A stretch of 64,000 bases of DNA from Pseudomonas sp. UBA4194 (lineage in GTDB: Bacteria > Pseudomonadota > Gammaproteobacteria > Pseudomonadales > Pseudomonadaceae). The stretch is taken from positions 1 to 64,000 of the forward strand of contig NZ_DFUE01000058.1 of NCBI RefSeq assembly GCF_002379585.1. Direction: 5' to 3'. Shown piece after piece: positions 34,040-48,403 of this stretch; position 1 is the first letter of the stretch, and each line of letters begins with the position of its first letter. The position numbers and the translations under genes are program-made. Under the pieces are notes generated by a model, which ran no database searches, was not told the origin of the DNA, and worked only from the letters and a program-made list of their open reading frames with translations.

Positions 34040-34400
34040 CGCCCGTGAGTTATACAGTGCTTCCTGAGCTCTGTGGAAAACCCTACCTGAGGTCAGTTGA
34101 TAAGCCGCCCTGAAAGCTGATGATAGATCCGCCTGTGCGTAAGCACCCCGGTTACCCACAGGTTAATTCGAGTTATCCAGAAAGCTCACAGGCACATAGG
34201 CACACCTTTTAATTTCTCCACAACGACCGTGATGCACGGCCTGCAGGATTCTATCCACAGAAAACAGGCTGTGTATAAATAAACATAAAAACAAAGCTTT
34301 AATAAATCTCTCTCTTTTAATTTCTATTACCGAAGCTTTTCCACAGCTGGTTATTTTTTGTGCAAAAGGTTTCCGTAGGCCGAGCAAATTCCCTATACTG
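34040..34400. other. AT-rich intergenic region with a cluster of DnaA-box-like sequences upstream of mnmG
   Basis: The 463-bp mnmE-mnmG gap holds one-mismatch DnaA boxes: TTACCCACA (34152), TTATCCAGA (34173), CTATCCACA (34251), TGTGTATAA (34270) and TTTTCCACA (34337; inverted copy at 34072). They flank an AT-rich tract at about 34272-34330. This layout resembles oriC. Two origin-like regions, near dnaA and near gidA (mnmG), have been described in pseudomonads, and mnmG transcription influences initiation in E. coli. A TATACT -10-like element lies at 34394-34399. No gene is present. Confidence 0.6.
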
Positions 34401-34446
34401 CGCAGCTATCCCAATTACCCACATATGAACAGGCACGAGGTGCGTG

Positions 34447-36345
34447 GTGGATTTCCCTTCCCGTTTTGAAGTGATCGTCATCGGCGGCGGTCATGCCGGT
34501 ACCGAGGCAGCACTGGCCTCAGCACGCATGGGTGCTAAAACCCTGCTGTTGACGCACAACGTGGAGACCCTCGGGGCCATGAGCTGCAACCCGGCCATCG
34601 GTGGCATCGGCAAGAGCCATCTGGTCAAAGAGATCGATGCGCTCGGTGGCGCCATGGCGCTGGCCACCGACAAGGGCGGCATCCAGTTCCGCGTACTGAA
34701 CAACCGCAAAGGGCCTGCGGTGCGGGCTACCCGTGCCCAGGCCGATCGCATCCTGTACAAGGCGGCGATTCGCGAAACCCTGGAAAACCAGCCGAACCTG
34801 TGGATATTCCAACAGGCTGCCGACGATCTCATCGTCGATCAGGACGAAGTCAAAGGTGTCGTGACCCAGATGGGCCTGCGTTTCATGGCCGATTCCGTGG
34901 TACTGACCACCGGTACATTCCTGGGCGGTCTTATTCACATCGGCCTGCAGAACTATTCGGGTGGTCGCGCCGGCGATCCACCTTCGATCGCGCTGGCCCG
35001 ACGTCTGCGCGAACTGCCGCTGCGCGTGGGCCGGTTGAAGACCGGAACGCCACCGCGGATCGATGGCAAATCGGTGGACTTCTCGGTGATGACAGAACAG
35101 CCCGGTGATACGCCGATTCCGGTGATGTCGTTCATGGGTTCCAAAGCCATGCACCCGCGTCAGGTCAGTTGCTGGATCACGCACACCAACGCGCGCACCC
35201 ACGAAATCATCGCAGCCAACCTGGATCGCTCGCCGATGTACTCGGCAGCGGGCGAGATCGAAGGCGTGGGCCCGCGGTACTGCCCGTCGATCGAAGACAA
35301 GATCCACCGCTTCGCGGACAAGGAAAGCCATCAGGTGTTCATCGAGCCTGAAGGCCTGACCACCCATGAGCTGTACCCCAACGGTATTTCGACGTCGCTG
35401 CCGTTCGATGTGCAGTTGCAGATCGTGCGCTCGATCCGCGGCATGGAAAATGCCCACATCATGCGGCCGGGCTACGCCATCGAATACGACTACTTCGACC
35501 CGCGCGACCTCAAGTACAGCCTGGAAACCAAAGTGATTGCCGGTTTGTTCTTCGCTGGCCAGATCAATGGCACCACCGGCTACGAGGAAGCCGGCGCTCA
35601 AGGTTTGCTCGCCGGCGCCAACGCCGCCTTGCGTGCCCAGGGCAAGGACGCCTGGTGTCCGCGCCGCGACGAGGCTTACATCGGTGTGCTGGTCGACGAC
35701 TTGATCACCCTGGGTACACAAGAACCGTACCGGATGTTCACGTCCCGGGCCGAATACCGCCTGATTCTGCGCGAAGACAATGCCGATCTGCGCCTGACCG
35801 AGAAGGGACGCGAGCTCGGCCTGGTCGACGACGCCCGCTGGGCCGCGTTCAGCACCAAGCGCGAAGCCATCGAAGTGGAAGAACAACGCCTGAAAAGCAC
35901 GTGGGTGCGGCCCAACACCGCGCAAGGTGAAGCCGTGGCCGAGAAATTCGGCACCCCCTTGACCCACGAGTACAACTTGCTGAATCTGCTCAGCCGGCCG
36001 GAAATCGACTACGCCGGGCTGGTGGAGGTCACCGGTGGTGGGGCAAATGATCCACAGGTGGCCGAGCAGGTCGAGATCAAGACCAAGTACGCCGGGTACA
36101 TCGATCGTCAGCAGGACGAAATTGCCCGTCTGCGCGCCAGCGAAGACACACGGCTGCCTGTGGATATCGATTACGCCACCATCTCCGGCCTTTCCAAAGA
36201 GATTCAGGGCAAGCTCGGCGCGACCCGTCCGGAAACGCTTGGACAGGCGTCGCGCATCCCGGGTGTGACCCCGGCGGCGATCTCGCTGTTGATGATTCAT
36301 CTGAAAAAACGCGGCGCAGGCCGTGAGTTGGAGCAAAGCGCTTGA
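34447..36345 (+). CDS. mnmG: tRNA uridine-5-carboxymethylaminomethyl synthesis enzyme MnmG (GidA)
   Basis: FAD-dependent partner of MnmE in U34 modification. The 632-residue protein has the FAD-binding [56 protein letters not shown] and the C-terminal helical domain that binds MnmE and tRNA. Two tandem GTG codons exist; the second (34447) has GAGG at 6-bp spacing and is preferred. The stop overlaps the rsmG TTG start, so the two are coupled. Confidence 0.98.
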   Translation: MDFPSRFEVIVIGGGHAGTEAALASARMGAKTLLLTHNVETLGAMSCNPAIGGIGKSHLVKEIDALGGAMALATDKGGIQFRVLNNRKGPAVRATRAQADRILYKAAIRETLENQPNLWIFQQAADDLIVDQDEVKGVVTQMGLRFMADSVVLTTGTFLGGLIHIGLQNYSGGRAGDPPSIALARRLRELPLRVGRLKTGTPPRIDGKSVDFSVMTEQPGDTPIPVMSFMGSKAMHPRQVSCWITHTNARTHEIIAANLDRSPMYSAAGEIEGVGPRYCPSIEDKIHRFADKESHQVFIEPEGLTTHELYPNGISTSLPFDVQLQIVRSIRGMENAHIMRPGYAIEYDYFDPRDLKYSLETKVIAGLFFAGQINGTTGYEEAGAQGLLAGANAALRAQGKDAWCPRRDEAYIGVLVDDLITLGTQEPYRMFTSRAEYRLILREDNADLRLTEKGRELGLVDDARWAAFSTKREAIEVEEQRLKSTWVRPNTAQGEAVAEKFGTPLTHEYNLLNLLSRPEIDYAGLVEVTGGGANDPQVAEQVEIKTKYAGYIDRQQDEIARLRASEDTRLPVDIDYATISGLSKEIQGKLGATRPETLGQASRIPGVTPAAISLLMIHLKKRGAGRELEQSA

Positions 36346-36989
36346 GTTCCATGGTGACCCCGCAACACCGCGAAGAGTTGTCCACAGGCGCACGCCAGCT
36401 GGGCATCGAATTATCCGAGCAGCAGCAGGAGCAGCTGCTGGGCTATCTGGCGCTGCTGATCAAGTGGAACAAGGCGTACAACCTGACTGCCGTGCGCAAT
36501 CCGGACGAGATGGTTTCGCGTCATCTGCTCGACAGCCTCAGCATCCTTGCCCACCTCGGCGATGGCACGAGCTGGCTGGACGTGGGCAGCGGTGGCGGCA
36601 TGCCGGGCATCCCGATGGCGATCATGTTTCCCCACAAGCAGATCACCACCCTGGACAGCAACGGCAAGAAAACCCGCTTCCAGACTCAGGTGAAGCTGGA
36701 GCTCAAGCTGGATAACCTGCAAGCTATCCACAGCCGGGTCGAAGCCTTTCGACCTGAGCAACCATTCGCTGGTATTGTTTCGCGGGCTTTCAGCAGCCTG
36801 GAAGACTTCACGCACTGGACGCGGCACCTGGGCAACGGCGAAACCCGCTGGCTGGCCATGAAGGGGCTGCATCCGGCCGACGAACTGGTAGCATTGCCGG
36901 CAGACTTCCACCTCGATAGCGAACACGCCTTGGCCGTACCCGGTTGCCAAGGCCAACGCCATCTGCTGATACTGCGCCGCACGGCATGA
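36342..36989 (+). CDS. rsmG: 16S rRNA m7G527 methyltransferase RsmG (GidB)
   Basis: SAM-dependent N7-methylation of G527 in 16S rRNA. The 215-residue protein has [29 protein letters not shown] and the SAM-binding [14 protein letters not shown]. The start is probably TTG at 36342, overlapping the mnmG stop, with GGAG 8 bp upstream; ATG at 36351 is the alternative. It is followed 18 bp later by parA. Confidence 0.97.
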   Translation: MSSMVTPQHREELSTGARQLGIELSEQQQEQLLGYLALLIKWNKAYNLTAVRNPDEMVSRHLLDSLSILAHLGDGTSWLDVGSGGGMPGIPMAIMFPHKQITTLDSNGKKTRFQTQVKLELKLDNLQAIHSRVEAFRPEQPFAGIVSRAFSSLEDFTHWTRHLGNGETRWLAMKGLHPADELVALPADFHLDSEHALAVPGCQGQRHLLILRRTA

Positions 36990-37007
36990 TTGGGAACACA
37001 AGCAAGA

Positions 37008-37805
37008 ATGGCTAAGGTATTCGCGATAGCGAACCAGAAAGGTGGCGTGGGCAAGACCACCACCTGCATCAACCTCGCAGCATCGCTGGTCGCTACCAAG
37101 CGGCGCGTGCTGCTGATCGATCTCGATCCACAGGGCAACGCCACCATGGGTAGCGGTGTGGATAAGCATGCCCTGGAAAACTCCGTCTACGACCTGCTGA
37201 TTGGTGAGTGTGATCTGGCGCAAGCCATGCACTTTTCCGAGCACGGCGGTTACCAGTTGCTGCCGGCCAACCGCGACCTCACGGCGGCCGAAGTGGTACT
37301 GCTGGAGATGCAGATGAAGGAAAGCCGCTTGCGCACGGCGCTGGCGCCCGTCCGCGAGAATTACGACTACATCCTGATCGACTGCCCGCCTTCGCTGTCG
37401 ATGCTGACGCTCAACGCCCTGGTGGCGTCCGACGGTGTGATCATCCCCATGCAGTGCGAGTATTTCGCCCTGGAAGGGTTGAGCGACCTTGTGGATAACA
37501 TCAAGCGTATCGCCGAACTGCTCAACCCGGATCTGAAAGTCGAGGGTCTGTTGCGGACCATGTACGACCCCCGCCTGAGCCTGATGAACGATGTCTCGGC
37601 GCAGCTCAAGGAACACTTCGGCGATCAGCTCTACGACACCGTGATCCCGCGCAACATCCGGCTGGCCGAAGCGCCAAGCTACGGGATGCCGGCGCTGGCC
37701 TACGACAAATCATCGCGTGGGGCCATTGCCTACCTGGCCTTGGCCGGTGAGATGGTTCGCCGCCAGCGCCGCCAATCCCGCGTCGCTGCCGCCCAGCCAA
37801 CTTAA
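37008..37805 (+). CDS. parA: Chromosome partitioning ATPase ParA (Soj)
   Basis: The 265-residue ATPase drives ParB-parS segregation. It shows the deviant Walker A KGGVGKTTT at residues 11-19, DLDPQGNATMGSGV, the Walker B-like YILIDCPPSLSML and the conserved RTMYDPRLSL. The ATG at 37008 gives the family start MAKVFAIANQ. Two exact DnaA 9-mers (37157 and 37490) lie inside the gene. It is followed by parB after 9 bp. Confidence 0.98.
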   Translation: MAKVFAIANQKGGVGKTTTCINLAASLVATKRRVLLIDLDPQGNATMGSGVDKHALENSVYDLLIGECDLAQAMHFSEHGGYQLLPANRDLTAAEVVLLEMQMKESRLRTALAPVRENYDYILIDCPPSLSMLTLNALVASDGVIIPMQCEYFALEGLSDLVDNIKRIAELLNPDLKVEGLLRTMYDPRLSLMNDVSAQLKEHFGDQLYDTVIPRNIRLAEAPSYGMPALAYDKSSRGAIAYLALAGEMVRRQRRQSRVAAAQPT

Positions 37806-37814
37806 GGAATCCCC

Positions 37815-38687
37815 ATGGCCGTCAAGAAACGTGGTCTCGGACGTGGACTGGATGCACTGCTCAGCGGTCCGACCGTCAGCGCGCTGGAAGAACAGGCCGT
37901 CCAGGTCGATCAAAGCGAATTGCAGCACCTGCCGCTGGACGTCATCCAGCGCGGCAAGTACCAGCCGCGTCGGGATATGGATCCGCAGGCGCTGGAAGAA
38001 CTGGCGCATTCGATAAAGACCCAGGGCGTGATGCAGCCCATCGTGGTCCGCCCGATAGGCAGCGGACGCTACGAGATCATCGCCGGTGAGCGCCGCTGGC
38101 GTGCCGCACAGCAGGCCGGCCTGGAAACCATTCCGTCGATGGTGCGTGACGTGCCGGACGAAGCGGCCATCGCCATGGCCCTGATCGAGAACATCCAGCG
38201 CGAAGACCTCAACCCCGTGGAGGAGGCCATCGCGTTGCAGCGTCTGCAGCAGGAGTTCCAACTGACGCAACAACAGGTCGCCGATGCTGTGGGTAAGTCT
38301 CGCGTCACCGTGGCCAACCTGCTGCGTCTGATTTCCTTGCCCGAAGTGATCAAGACCATGCTGTCCCATGGCGATCTGGAAATGGGTCACGCTCGCGCCT
38401 TGCTCGGTTTGCCGGATGAGCAGCAGGTCGAGGGGGCGCGACACGTTGTCGCACGAGGCCTCACGGTACGCCAGACCGAAGCCCTGGTTCGCCAGTGGTT
38501 GAGTGGCAAACCCGAGCCTGTGGAAGCGGCAAAACCGGACCCCGACATCACTCGGCTCGAGCAGCGTCTGGCAGAGCGGCTAGGCTCTGCGGTGCAGATC
38601 CGGCATGGCCAGAAGGGAAAAGGCCAGTTGGTCATCCGCTATAACTCGCTGGACGAGTTGCAAGGCGTGCTCGCACACATTCGCTGA
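37815..38687 (+). CDS. parB: Chromosome partitioning protein ParB (Spo0J)
   Basis: The 290-residue CTPase/DNA clamp loads at parS. The N-terminal basic peptide KKRGLGRGLDALLSG interacts with ParA. The ParB/Srx CTP-binding fold includes QPRRDMDPQALEELAHSIKTQGVMQPIVVR and GERRWRAAQQAGL, and the helix-turn-helix is LTQQQVADAVGKSRVTVANLLRL. A C-terminal dimerisation domain follows. Its target sites are at 25592 and 26222. Confidence 0.98.
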   Translation: MAVKKRGLGRGLDALLSGPTVSALEEQAVQVDQSELQHLPLDVIQRGKYQPRRDMDPQALEELAHSIKTQGVMQPIVVRPIGSGRYEIIAGERRWRAAQQAGLETIPSMVRDVPDEAAIAMALIENIQREDLNPVEEAIALQRLQQEFQLTQQQVADAVGKSRVTVANLLRLISLPEVIKTMLSHGDLEMGHARALLGLPDEQQVEGARHVVARGLTVRQTEALVRQWLSGKPEPVEAAKPDPDITRLEQRLAERLGSAVQIRHGQKGKGQLVIRYNSLDELQGVLAHIR

Positions 38688-38732
38688 AACAATTGCTTGT
38701 GTAGCGCGCAGTCGGAAATCACTACCCGGCAG

Positions 38733-38761
38733 TTGAATAGGGGCGGAACCGCCCCTATACT
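38733..38761 (+). promoter_or_regulatory. Promoter of the atp operon with a palindromic spacer
   Basis: TTGAAT (38733-38738) and TATACT (38756-38761) are 17 bp apart. The spacer is a perfect inverted repeat: ATAGGGGCGG-AA-CCGCCCCTAT covers 38737-38758, overlapping the -35 and -10 edges. It lies 75 bp upstream of atpI. Confidence 0.7.
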
Positions 38762-38835
38762 CTGCGCGCATTTTGTCGGCACAAATTATGCCAAGTTATT
38801 GATTTTGGCAGGCCGGCCATTGAGGAGCAGTCACG

Positions 38836-40129
<1,294 letters not shown>

Positions 40130-40156
40130 GGCTCGCCTGGCGTGCCTGATGCCCCC

Positions 40157-40520
<364 letters not shown>

Positions 40521-40577
40521 TCTCTCGAACCTTCGAGTGGATTGGTGTGATGGACAAAGAACGAGCGAGGTGTTGGC

Positions 40578-41048
40578 GTGAACATTAATGCAACCCTGAT
40601 TGGCCAGACCGTTGCGTTCTTCATTTTTGTGCTGTTCTGCATGAAGTTCGTGTGGCCTCCGGTCATCGCGGCTTTGCACGAACGTCAGAAGAAGATCGCT
40701 GATGGTTTGGACGCTGCCAGCCGAGCAGCTCGCGACCTGGAGTTGGCCCAAGAGAAAGCGGGTCAGCAACTGCGCGAAGCGAAAGCTCAGGCAGCCGAAA
40801 TCATTGAGCAGGCGAAGAAACGCGGTAACCAGATCGTCGAAGAGGCCGTTGAAAAGGCCCGTATCGACGCTGAACGCGTTAAGTTGCAGGCTCAGGCCGA
40901 GATCGAGCAGGAACTGAACGGCGTCAAAGACGCGCTGCGTGCCCAACTGGGTGTGCTGGCCGTAGGCGGTGCCGAGAAGATCCTGGGTGCCACAATCGAT
41001 CAAAACGCGCACGCGGAGCTGGTTAACAAACTGGCTGCTGAAATCTAA
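40578..41048 (+). CDS. atpF: ATP synthase Fo subunit b
   Basis: The 156-residue peripheral stalk subunit has one N-terminal membrane helix ([20 protein letters not shown]) followed by a long charged coiled coil (residues 30-130) that reaches F1. It starts with GTG at 40578 ([10 protein letters not shown]); GAGG lies upstream. It is 12 bp from atpH. Confidence 0.97.
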   Translation: MNINATLIGQTVAFFIFVLFCMKFVWPPVIAALHERQKKIADGLDAASRAARDLELAQEKAGQQLREAKAQAAEIIEQAKKRGNQIVEEAVEKARIDAERVKLQAQAEIEQELNGVKDALRAQLGVLAVGGAEKILGATIDQNAHAELVNKLAAEI

Positions 41049-41060
41049 GCGAGGGCGATC

Positions 41061-41597
41061 ATGGCAGAACTGACCACGTTGGCCCGACCTTACGCTAAGG
41101 CGGCCTTCGAGCACGCTCAGGCCCACCAGCAGCTGGCCAATTGGTCAGCCATGCTCGGCCTGGCTGCAGCGGTGTCGCAAGACGACACCATGCAGAGCCT
41201 GCTCAAGGCCCCGCGACTGACGAGCGCAGACAAGGCCGCCACGTTTATCGACGTGTGCGGCGACAAGTTCGATGCCAAGGCACAGAATTTCATTCACGTC
41301 GTTGCCGAAAACGACCGTCTCCTGCTTCTGCCGGAGATAGCCGCCCAGTTCGACCTGTACAAGGCCGAGCAGGAGAAATCGGTAGATGTGGAAGTCACCA
41401 GTGCTTTCGCGTTGAACCAAGAACAGCAAGACAAACTCGCCAAGGTTCTCAGTGCACGACTCGACCGGGAAGTGCGCCTGCAAGTTGCGGAGGATGCCAG
41501 CCTGATAGGTGGCGTCGTGATCCGCGCCGGCGACCTGGTTATCGATGGCTCGATTCGCGGAAAACTCGCGAAACTTGCCGAAGCATTGAAATCTTGA
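41061..41597 (+). CDS. atpH: ATP synthase F1 subunit delta
   Basis: The 178-residue OSCP-like subunit connects the b stalk to the top of F1. It has the [14 protein letters not shown] start and a C-terminal block [32 protein letters not shown]. It is in normal order between atpF and atpA. Confidence 0.97.
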   Translation: MAELTTLARPYAKAAFEHAQAHQQLANWSAMLGLAAAVSQDDTMQSLLKAPRLTSADKAATFIDVCGDKFDAKAQNFIHVVAENDRLLLLPEIAAQFDLYKAEQEKSVDVEVTSAFALNQEQQDKLAKVLSARLDREVRLQVAEDASLIGGVVIRAGDLVIDGSIRGKLAKLAEALKS

Positions 41598-41618
41598 GTT
41601 TGAAGGGGCAGCAGAGCA

Positions 41619-43163
<1,545 letters not shown>

Positions 43164-43168
43164 GCCGC

Positions 43169-43192
43169 AGCGGGGGCCGCAAGGTCCCCGCT
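43169..43192 (+). promoter_or_regulatory. atpA-atpG intercistronic stem-loop
   Basis: AGCGGGG and CCCCGCT pair around a 10-base loop, 6 bp after the atpA stop, with no T tract. It is more likely an mRNA-stability or processing structure than a terminator. Confidence 0.6.
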
Positions 43193-43213
43193 TGCTAACC
43201 TGATAGGTGTTAC

Positions 43214-44074
43214 ATGGCAGGCGCAAAAGAGATTCGCAGTAAGATTGCGAGCATCAAAAGCACGCAAAAAATTACCAGCGCCATGGAAAAAGTGGCGGTC
43301 AGCAAAATGCGCAAGGCTCAAATGCGCATGGCAGCCAGCCGTCCCTACGCGGAGCGTATCCGCCAGGTGATTGGGCATTTGGCCAACGCCAACCCGGAAT
43401 ACCGCCACCCATTCATGATCGAGCGCGAAGTCAAACGCGCCGGCTATGTCGTGGTGAGCAGTGACCGTGGTCTGTGCGGCGGCTTGAATACCAACCTGTT
43501 CAAGGCTCTGGTCAAGGATATGGCAGCTAACCGTGAGCGCGGTGTCGAGATCGACCTGTGCGTGGTAGGCAGCAAGGGTGCGGCGTTTTTCCGCAACTTC
43601 GGCGGCAACGTCGTGGCCGCGATCAGCCATCTGGGCGAAGAGCCATCGATCAATGATCTGATCGGCAGCGTCAAGGTGATGCTGGACGCGTACCTGGAAG
43701 GTCGTATCGACCGCCTGTCCGTGGTGTCCAACAAGTTCATCAACACCATGACGCAACAACCAACGGTGGAGCAGTTGATCCCGTTGGAGGCAACCCCGGA
43801 TCAAGAACTCAAGCACCACTGGGATTACCTGTACGAACCCGACGCCAAAGAGCTGCTGGACGGCCTGATGGTGCGCTACGTGGAGTCGCAGGTGTATCAG
43901 GCGGTGGTCGAGAACAACGCTGCTGAACAAGCGGCGCGGATGATCGCGATGAAGAATGCAACCGACAACGCCGGTGACCTGATCAGCGATTTGCAGCTGA
44001 TCTACAACAAGGCGCGTCAGGCTGCGATCACCCAAGAGATCTCGGAAATCGTCGGCGGCGCTGCCGCGGTTTAA
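43214..44074 (+). CDS. atpG: ATP synthase F1 subunit gamma
   Basis: The 286-residue rotor shaft has an N-terminal coiled helix ([34 protein letters not shown]), the [15 protein letters not shown] block and the conserved C-terminal helix ([36 protein letters not shown]). Confidence 0.98.
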   Translation: MAGAKEIRSKIASIKSTQKITSAMEKVAVSKMRKAQMRMAASRPYAERIRQVIGHLANANPEYRHPFMIEREVKRAGYVVVSSDRGLCGGLNTNLFKALVKDMAANRERGVEIDLCVVGSKGAAFFRNFGGNVVAAISHLGEEPSINDLIGSVKVMLDAYLEGRIDRLSVVSNKFINTMTQQPTVEQLIPLEATPDQELKHHWDYLYEPDAKELLDGLMVRYVESQVYQAVVENNAAEQAARMIAMKNATDNAGDLISDLQLIYNKARQAAITQEISEIVGGAAAV

Positions 44075-45478
<1,404 letters not shown>

Positions 45479-45483
45479 TCCCG

Positions 45484-45501
45484 GCGCCCGGCAACGGGCG
45501 C
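45484..45501 (+). promoter_or_regulatory. atpD-atpC intercistronic stem-loop
   Basis: GCGCCCG-GCAA-CGGGCGC is a perfect 7-bp stem with a GNRA-type GCAA loop, 5 bp after the atpD stop. No T tract follows; a stability or attenuation role is inferred. Confidence 0.6.
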
Positions 45502-45522
45502 TAATCAGGTTGAGGCAAGCAG

Positions 45523-45948
45523 ATGGCTATGACAGTCCATTGCGATATCGTCAGCGCGGAAGGAGAAATCTTTTCCGGTCTGGTCGAGATGGTGATTGCG
45601 CACGGTAACCTGGGTGATATCGGTATCGCTCCAGGCCACGCGCCGCTGATCACCGATCTCAAGCCAGGTCCGATCCGCCTGATCAAGCAGGGTGGCGAAG
45701 CCGAGGTGTTCTACATCTCTGGTGGTTTCCTCGAGGTTCAGCCCAACATGGTCAAGGTTCTTGCCGACACCGTGCAACGCGCTGCCGACCTGGATGAGGC
45801 CTCTGCTCAGGAAGCCGTGAAGGCTGCCGAGAAGGCCCTGAACGAAAAAGGCGCAGACTTCGATTACGGGTCCGCTGCCGCACGTCTGGCCGAGGCTGCA
45901 GCTCAGCTGCGCACCGTTCAGCAGATCCGCAAGAAGTTCGGCGGCTAG
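45523..45948 (+). CDS. atpC: ATP synthase F1 subunit epsilon
   Basis: The 141-residue regulatory subunit has the beta-sandwich region ([47 protein letters not shown]) and a C-terminal two-helix domain (about 90-141) that can insert into F1 and inhibit hydrolysis. It is the last gene of the operon. Confidence 0.98.
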   Translation: MAMTVHCDIVSAEGEIFSGLVEMVIAHGNLGDIGIAPGHAPLITDLKPGPIRLIKQGGEAEVFYISGGFLEVQPNMVKVLADTVQRAADLDEASAQEAVKAAEKALNEKGADFDYGSAAARLAEAAAQLRTVQQIRKKFGG

Positions 45949-45973
45949 TCCGCCAGCTTTCTCGCGATTGAGT

Positions 45974-46000
45974 AAAAGGGTAGCCTCGGCTACCCTTTTT
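45974..46000 (+). terminator. Rho-independent terminator of the atp operon
   Basis: AAAAGGGTAGCC-TC-GGCTACCCTTTTT is a perfect hairpin with a T tract, 26 bp past the atpC stop. Confidence 0.95.
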
Positions 46001-46061
46001 CTTTTTCCGCGATTCATTCTTTCGGTCACGTCGCTGACCGCCCAGGATTGGTAGCCAGTCA

Positions 46062-47429
46062 ATGTCTCTCGATATCGTTATTCTTGCCGCCGGCCAAGGC
46101 ACGCGCATGCGCTCGGCACTGCCAAAAGTTCTGCACCCGGTGGCCGGCAATTCCATGCTGGGTCATGTTATCCACAGCGCTCGCCAACTCAACCCACAGG
46201 GTATTCACGTGGTGATCGGCCACGGTGCCGATGTGGTACGTGAGCGCCTGGCGGCGGACGACCTGAGCTTCGTGCTGCAGGACAAGCAGCTGGGGACCGG
46301 TCACGCCGTGGCCCAGGCCGTCCCGAACCTGAGCGCCGAGAACGTGCTGATCCTGTACGGTGACGTGCCGCTGATCGAAGTCGCTACCGTGCAGCGTTTG
46401 TTAGAGAAGGTCAGCGCGGATCAGCTCGGCCTGTTGACCGTCAACCTGCCAGACCCGACGGGCTACGGGCGTATCGTGCGAAATACCGACGGTCAGGTCC
46501 AGGCCATCGTCGAACACAAGGATGCCACCGAGGCGCAGCGAGCGATCCAGGAGGGCAATACAGGCATTCTCGCAGTACCGGGCAAACGCCTGGCCGACTG
46601 GCTGGGGCGGCTGTCGAACAACAACGCCCAGGGCGAGTATTACCTGACCGACGTGATTGCCATGGCGGTGAGCGATGGCCTGGTGGTGGCCACCGAGACG
46701 GCTCAGGATCCGATGGAAGTGCAGGGCGCCAACGACCGCCGCCAACTGTCGGAGCTGGAGCGTCACTATCAGCTGCGCGAAGGTCGGCGCCTGATGGCCC
46801 AGGGTGTCACCCTGCGCGACCCGGCGCGCTTCGATGTTCGAGGTGAAGTCACTGTGGGCCGTGACGTACTGATCGATGTCAACGTAATCCTGGAAGGGCG
46901 CGTGGTGATCGAAGACGACGTGGTCATCGGACCGAACTGCTACATCAAGGACAGCACCCTGGGCAAAGGTGTGGTGGTCAAGGCCAACAGCCACCTGGAT
47001 GGCGCCGTGCTGCACGAGGGCAGCGACGCTGGCCCGTTCGCTCGACTGCGCCCAGGCACGGTGCTGGAAGCGCGCGCCCATGTGGGTAACTTTGTCGAGC
47101 TCAAGAATGCCCGTATGGGCGAGGGCGCCAAGGCCGGTCACCTCACCTATCTGGGGGATGCGGACATCGGCGCCAGCAGTAACATCGGCGCCGGTACCAT
47201 CACCTGCAACTACGATGGCGCGAACAAGTGGAAAACCACCATCGGTGAAGACGTGTTCATCGGTTCGAACAACTCCCTGGTGGCACCTGTGGATATCTTG
47301 GCAGGTTCTAATACCGCGGCAGGGTCAACCATTACGCAGGAAGTGCCGGCAGGCCAACTCGCCGTCGCCCGGGCGCGCCAGCGCAATATCGAAGGCTGGT
47401 CACGGCCGGTGAAGATCAAGAAGCCGTAA
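46062..47429 (+). CDS. glmU: Bifunctional N-acetylglucosamine-1-phosphate uridyltransferase / glucosamine-1-phosphate acetyltransferase
   Basis: Makes UDP-GlcNAc for peptidoglycan and LPS. The 455-residue protein has an N-terminal pyrophosphorylase domain ([22 protein letters not shown], about 1-230) and a C-terminal left-handed beta-helix acetyltransferase with hexapeptide repeats (about 250-440; [29 protein letters not shown]). An exact DnaA 9-mer lies at 46168 in the gene. Confidence 0.99.
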   Translation: MSLDIVILAAGQGTRMRSALPKVLHPVAGNSMLGHVIHSARQLNPQGIHVVIGHGADVVRERLAADDLSFVLQDKQLGTGHAVAQAVPNLSAENVLILYGDVPLIEVATVQRLLEKVSADQLGLLTVNLPDPTGYGRIVRNTDGQVQAIVEHKDATEAQRAIQEGNTGILAVPGKRLADWLGRLSNNNAQGEYYLTDVIAMAVSDGLVVATETAQDPMEVQGANDRRQLSELERHYQLREGRRLMAQGVTLRDPARFDVRGEVTVGRDVLIDVNVILEGRVVIEDDVVIGPNCYIKDSTLGKGVVVKANSHLDGAVLHEGSDAGPFARLRPGTVLEARAHVGNFVELKNARMGEGAKAGHLTYLGDADIGASSNIGAGTITCNYDGANKWKTTIGEDVFIGSNNSLVAPVDILAGSNTAAGSTITQEVPAGQLAVARARQRNIEGWSRPVKIKKP

Positions 47430-47465
47430 CTTATCCACAGCCGTGTCGTTGTACTGACTGATCAA

Positions 47466-47529
47466 TCGCGGGCAGAACCCGCTCCCACCGTGAGGCTGCC
47501 AATCGTGTGGGAGCGGGCTCTGCCCGCGA
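47466..47529. repeat. P. putida-type REP palindrome
   Basis: TCGCGGGCAGAACCCGCTCCCAC (47466-47488) is inverted at 47507-47529 (GTGGGAGCGGGCTCTGCCCGCGA). This is the classic intergenic REP pair of the P. putida/P. fluorescens groups. It lies between glmU and the DeoR gene and may act as a transcript-end structure. Confidence 0.85.
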
Positions 47530-47600
47530 AGGCCATCGAAACCACAGCCCAAATCCCCTTGACGCACCTTTCAGTTTAGGTTTCCATTGCCTTCGTTATC

Positions 47601-47613
47601 TTTCGAATCGAAA
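47601..47613. promoter_or_regulatory. Candidate DeoR-type operator
   Basis: TTTCGAATCGAAA is a near-perfect palindrome 12 bp before the start codon of the DeoR-family gene. A related TTTAGGTTTCC lies upstream near 47575. DeoR-family proteins often bind TTTCG/CGAAA repeats; autoregulation is inferred. Confidence 0.45.
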
Positions 47614-47624
47614 CTTAGGCCGTC

Positions 47625-48392
47625 ATGTCGAAACGTAATACACCCCAGCGTCGTCACAGCATTCTTGCCTTGCTCCATGAGCAGGGCGAAGTGACTGTGG
47701 ATAACCTGGCCAGGCATTTCGCTACTTCCGAAGTCACCATTCGCAAGGATCTGGCGGCCCTCGAAAGCCATGGCCTGCTGTTACGTCGCTACGGCGGCGC
47801 GGTGACCATGCCCCAGGAACTGATCGGCGAGCCCAGTCAGCCGGTCTCCGCGTACAAGCAGGCCATCGCGCGCGCTGCGGTCACGCGGATCAAGGAGCAC
47901 GCGCGGATCATCATCGACAGTGGCAGCACCACCGCTGCCATGATCCCGGAACTCGGCAAGCAGCCTGGCCTGGTGGTGATGACCAATTCCCTGCACGTGG
48001 CCAACGCCCTGGGCGCACTGGAGCACGAGCCGGTGCTGTTGATGACCGGCGGCACCTGGGACCCGCATTCCGAATCCTTTCAGGGGCAGGTCGCCGAACA
48101 GGTGCTGCGCTCCTACGACTTCGACCAGCTGTTCATCGGTGCCGACGGCATCGACCTTGCGCGCGGCACCACCACGTTCAATGAGTTGCTGGGCCTGAGC
48201 CGGGTCATGGCCGAGGTGGCCCGGGAGGTCATCGTCATGGTCGAGTCCGACAAGGTCGGCCGCCGCATCCCCAATCTGGAGCTGCCGTGGAGCAGCTTCA
48301 ACACCCTCATCACCGATGATCGCCTGCCCCTCGAGGCACGCGAACAGATTCAGGCACACGGGATCGATCTCGTGCTCGCCACTATCAGCTAG
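47625..48392 (+). CDS. glmR: DeoR-family transcriptional regulator (GlmR-like)
   Basis: The 255-residue protein has an N-terminal DeoR helix-turn-helix ([52 protein letters not shown]) and a C-terminal sugar-phosphate sensor domain ([22 protein letters not shown]). It lies 11 bp upstream of glmS. In P. aeruginosa the equivalent gene was named glmR and affects glmS expression and cell-wall-related resistance. The effector is probably an amino-sugar phosphate. Confidence 0.85.
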   Translation: MSKRNTPQRRHSILALLHEQGEVTVDNLARHFATSEVTIRKDLAALESHGLLLRRYGGAVTMPQELIGEPSQPVSAYKQAIARAAVTRIKEHARIIIDSGSTTAAMIPELGKQPGLVVMTNSLHVANALGALEHEPVLLMTGGTWDPHSESFQGQVAEQVLRSYDFDQLFIGADGIDLARGTTTFNELLGLSRVMAEVAREVIVMVESDKVGRRIPNLELPWSSFNTLITDDRLPLEAREQIQAHGIDLVLATIS

Positions 48393-48403
48393 GAGAACCG
48401 ATC

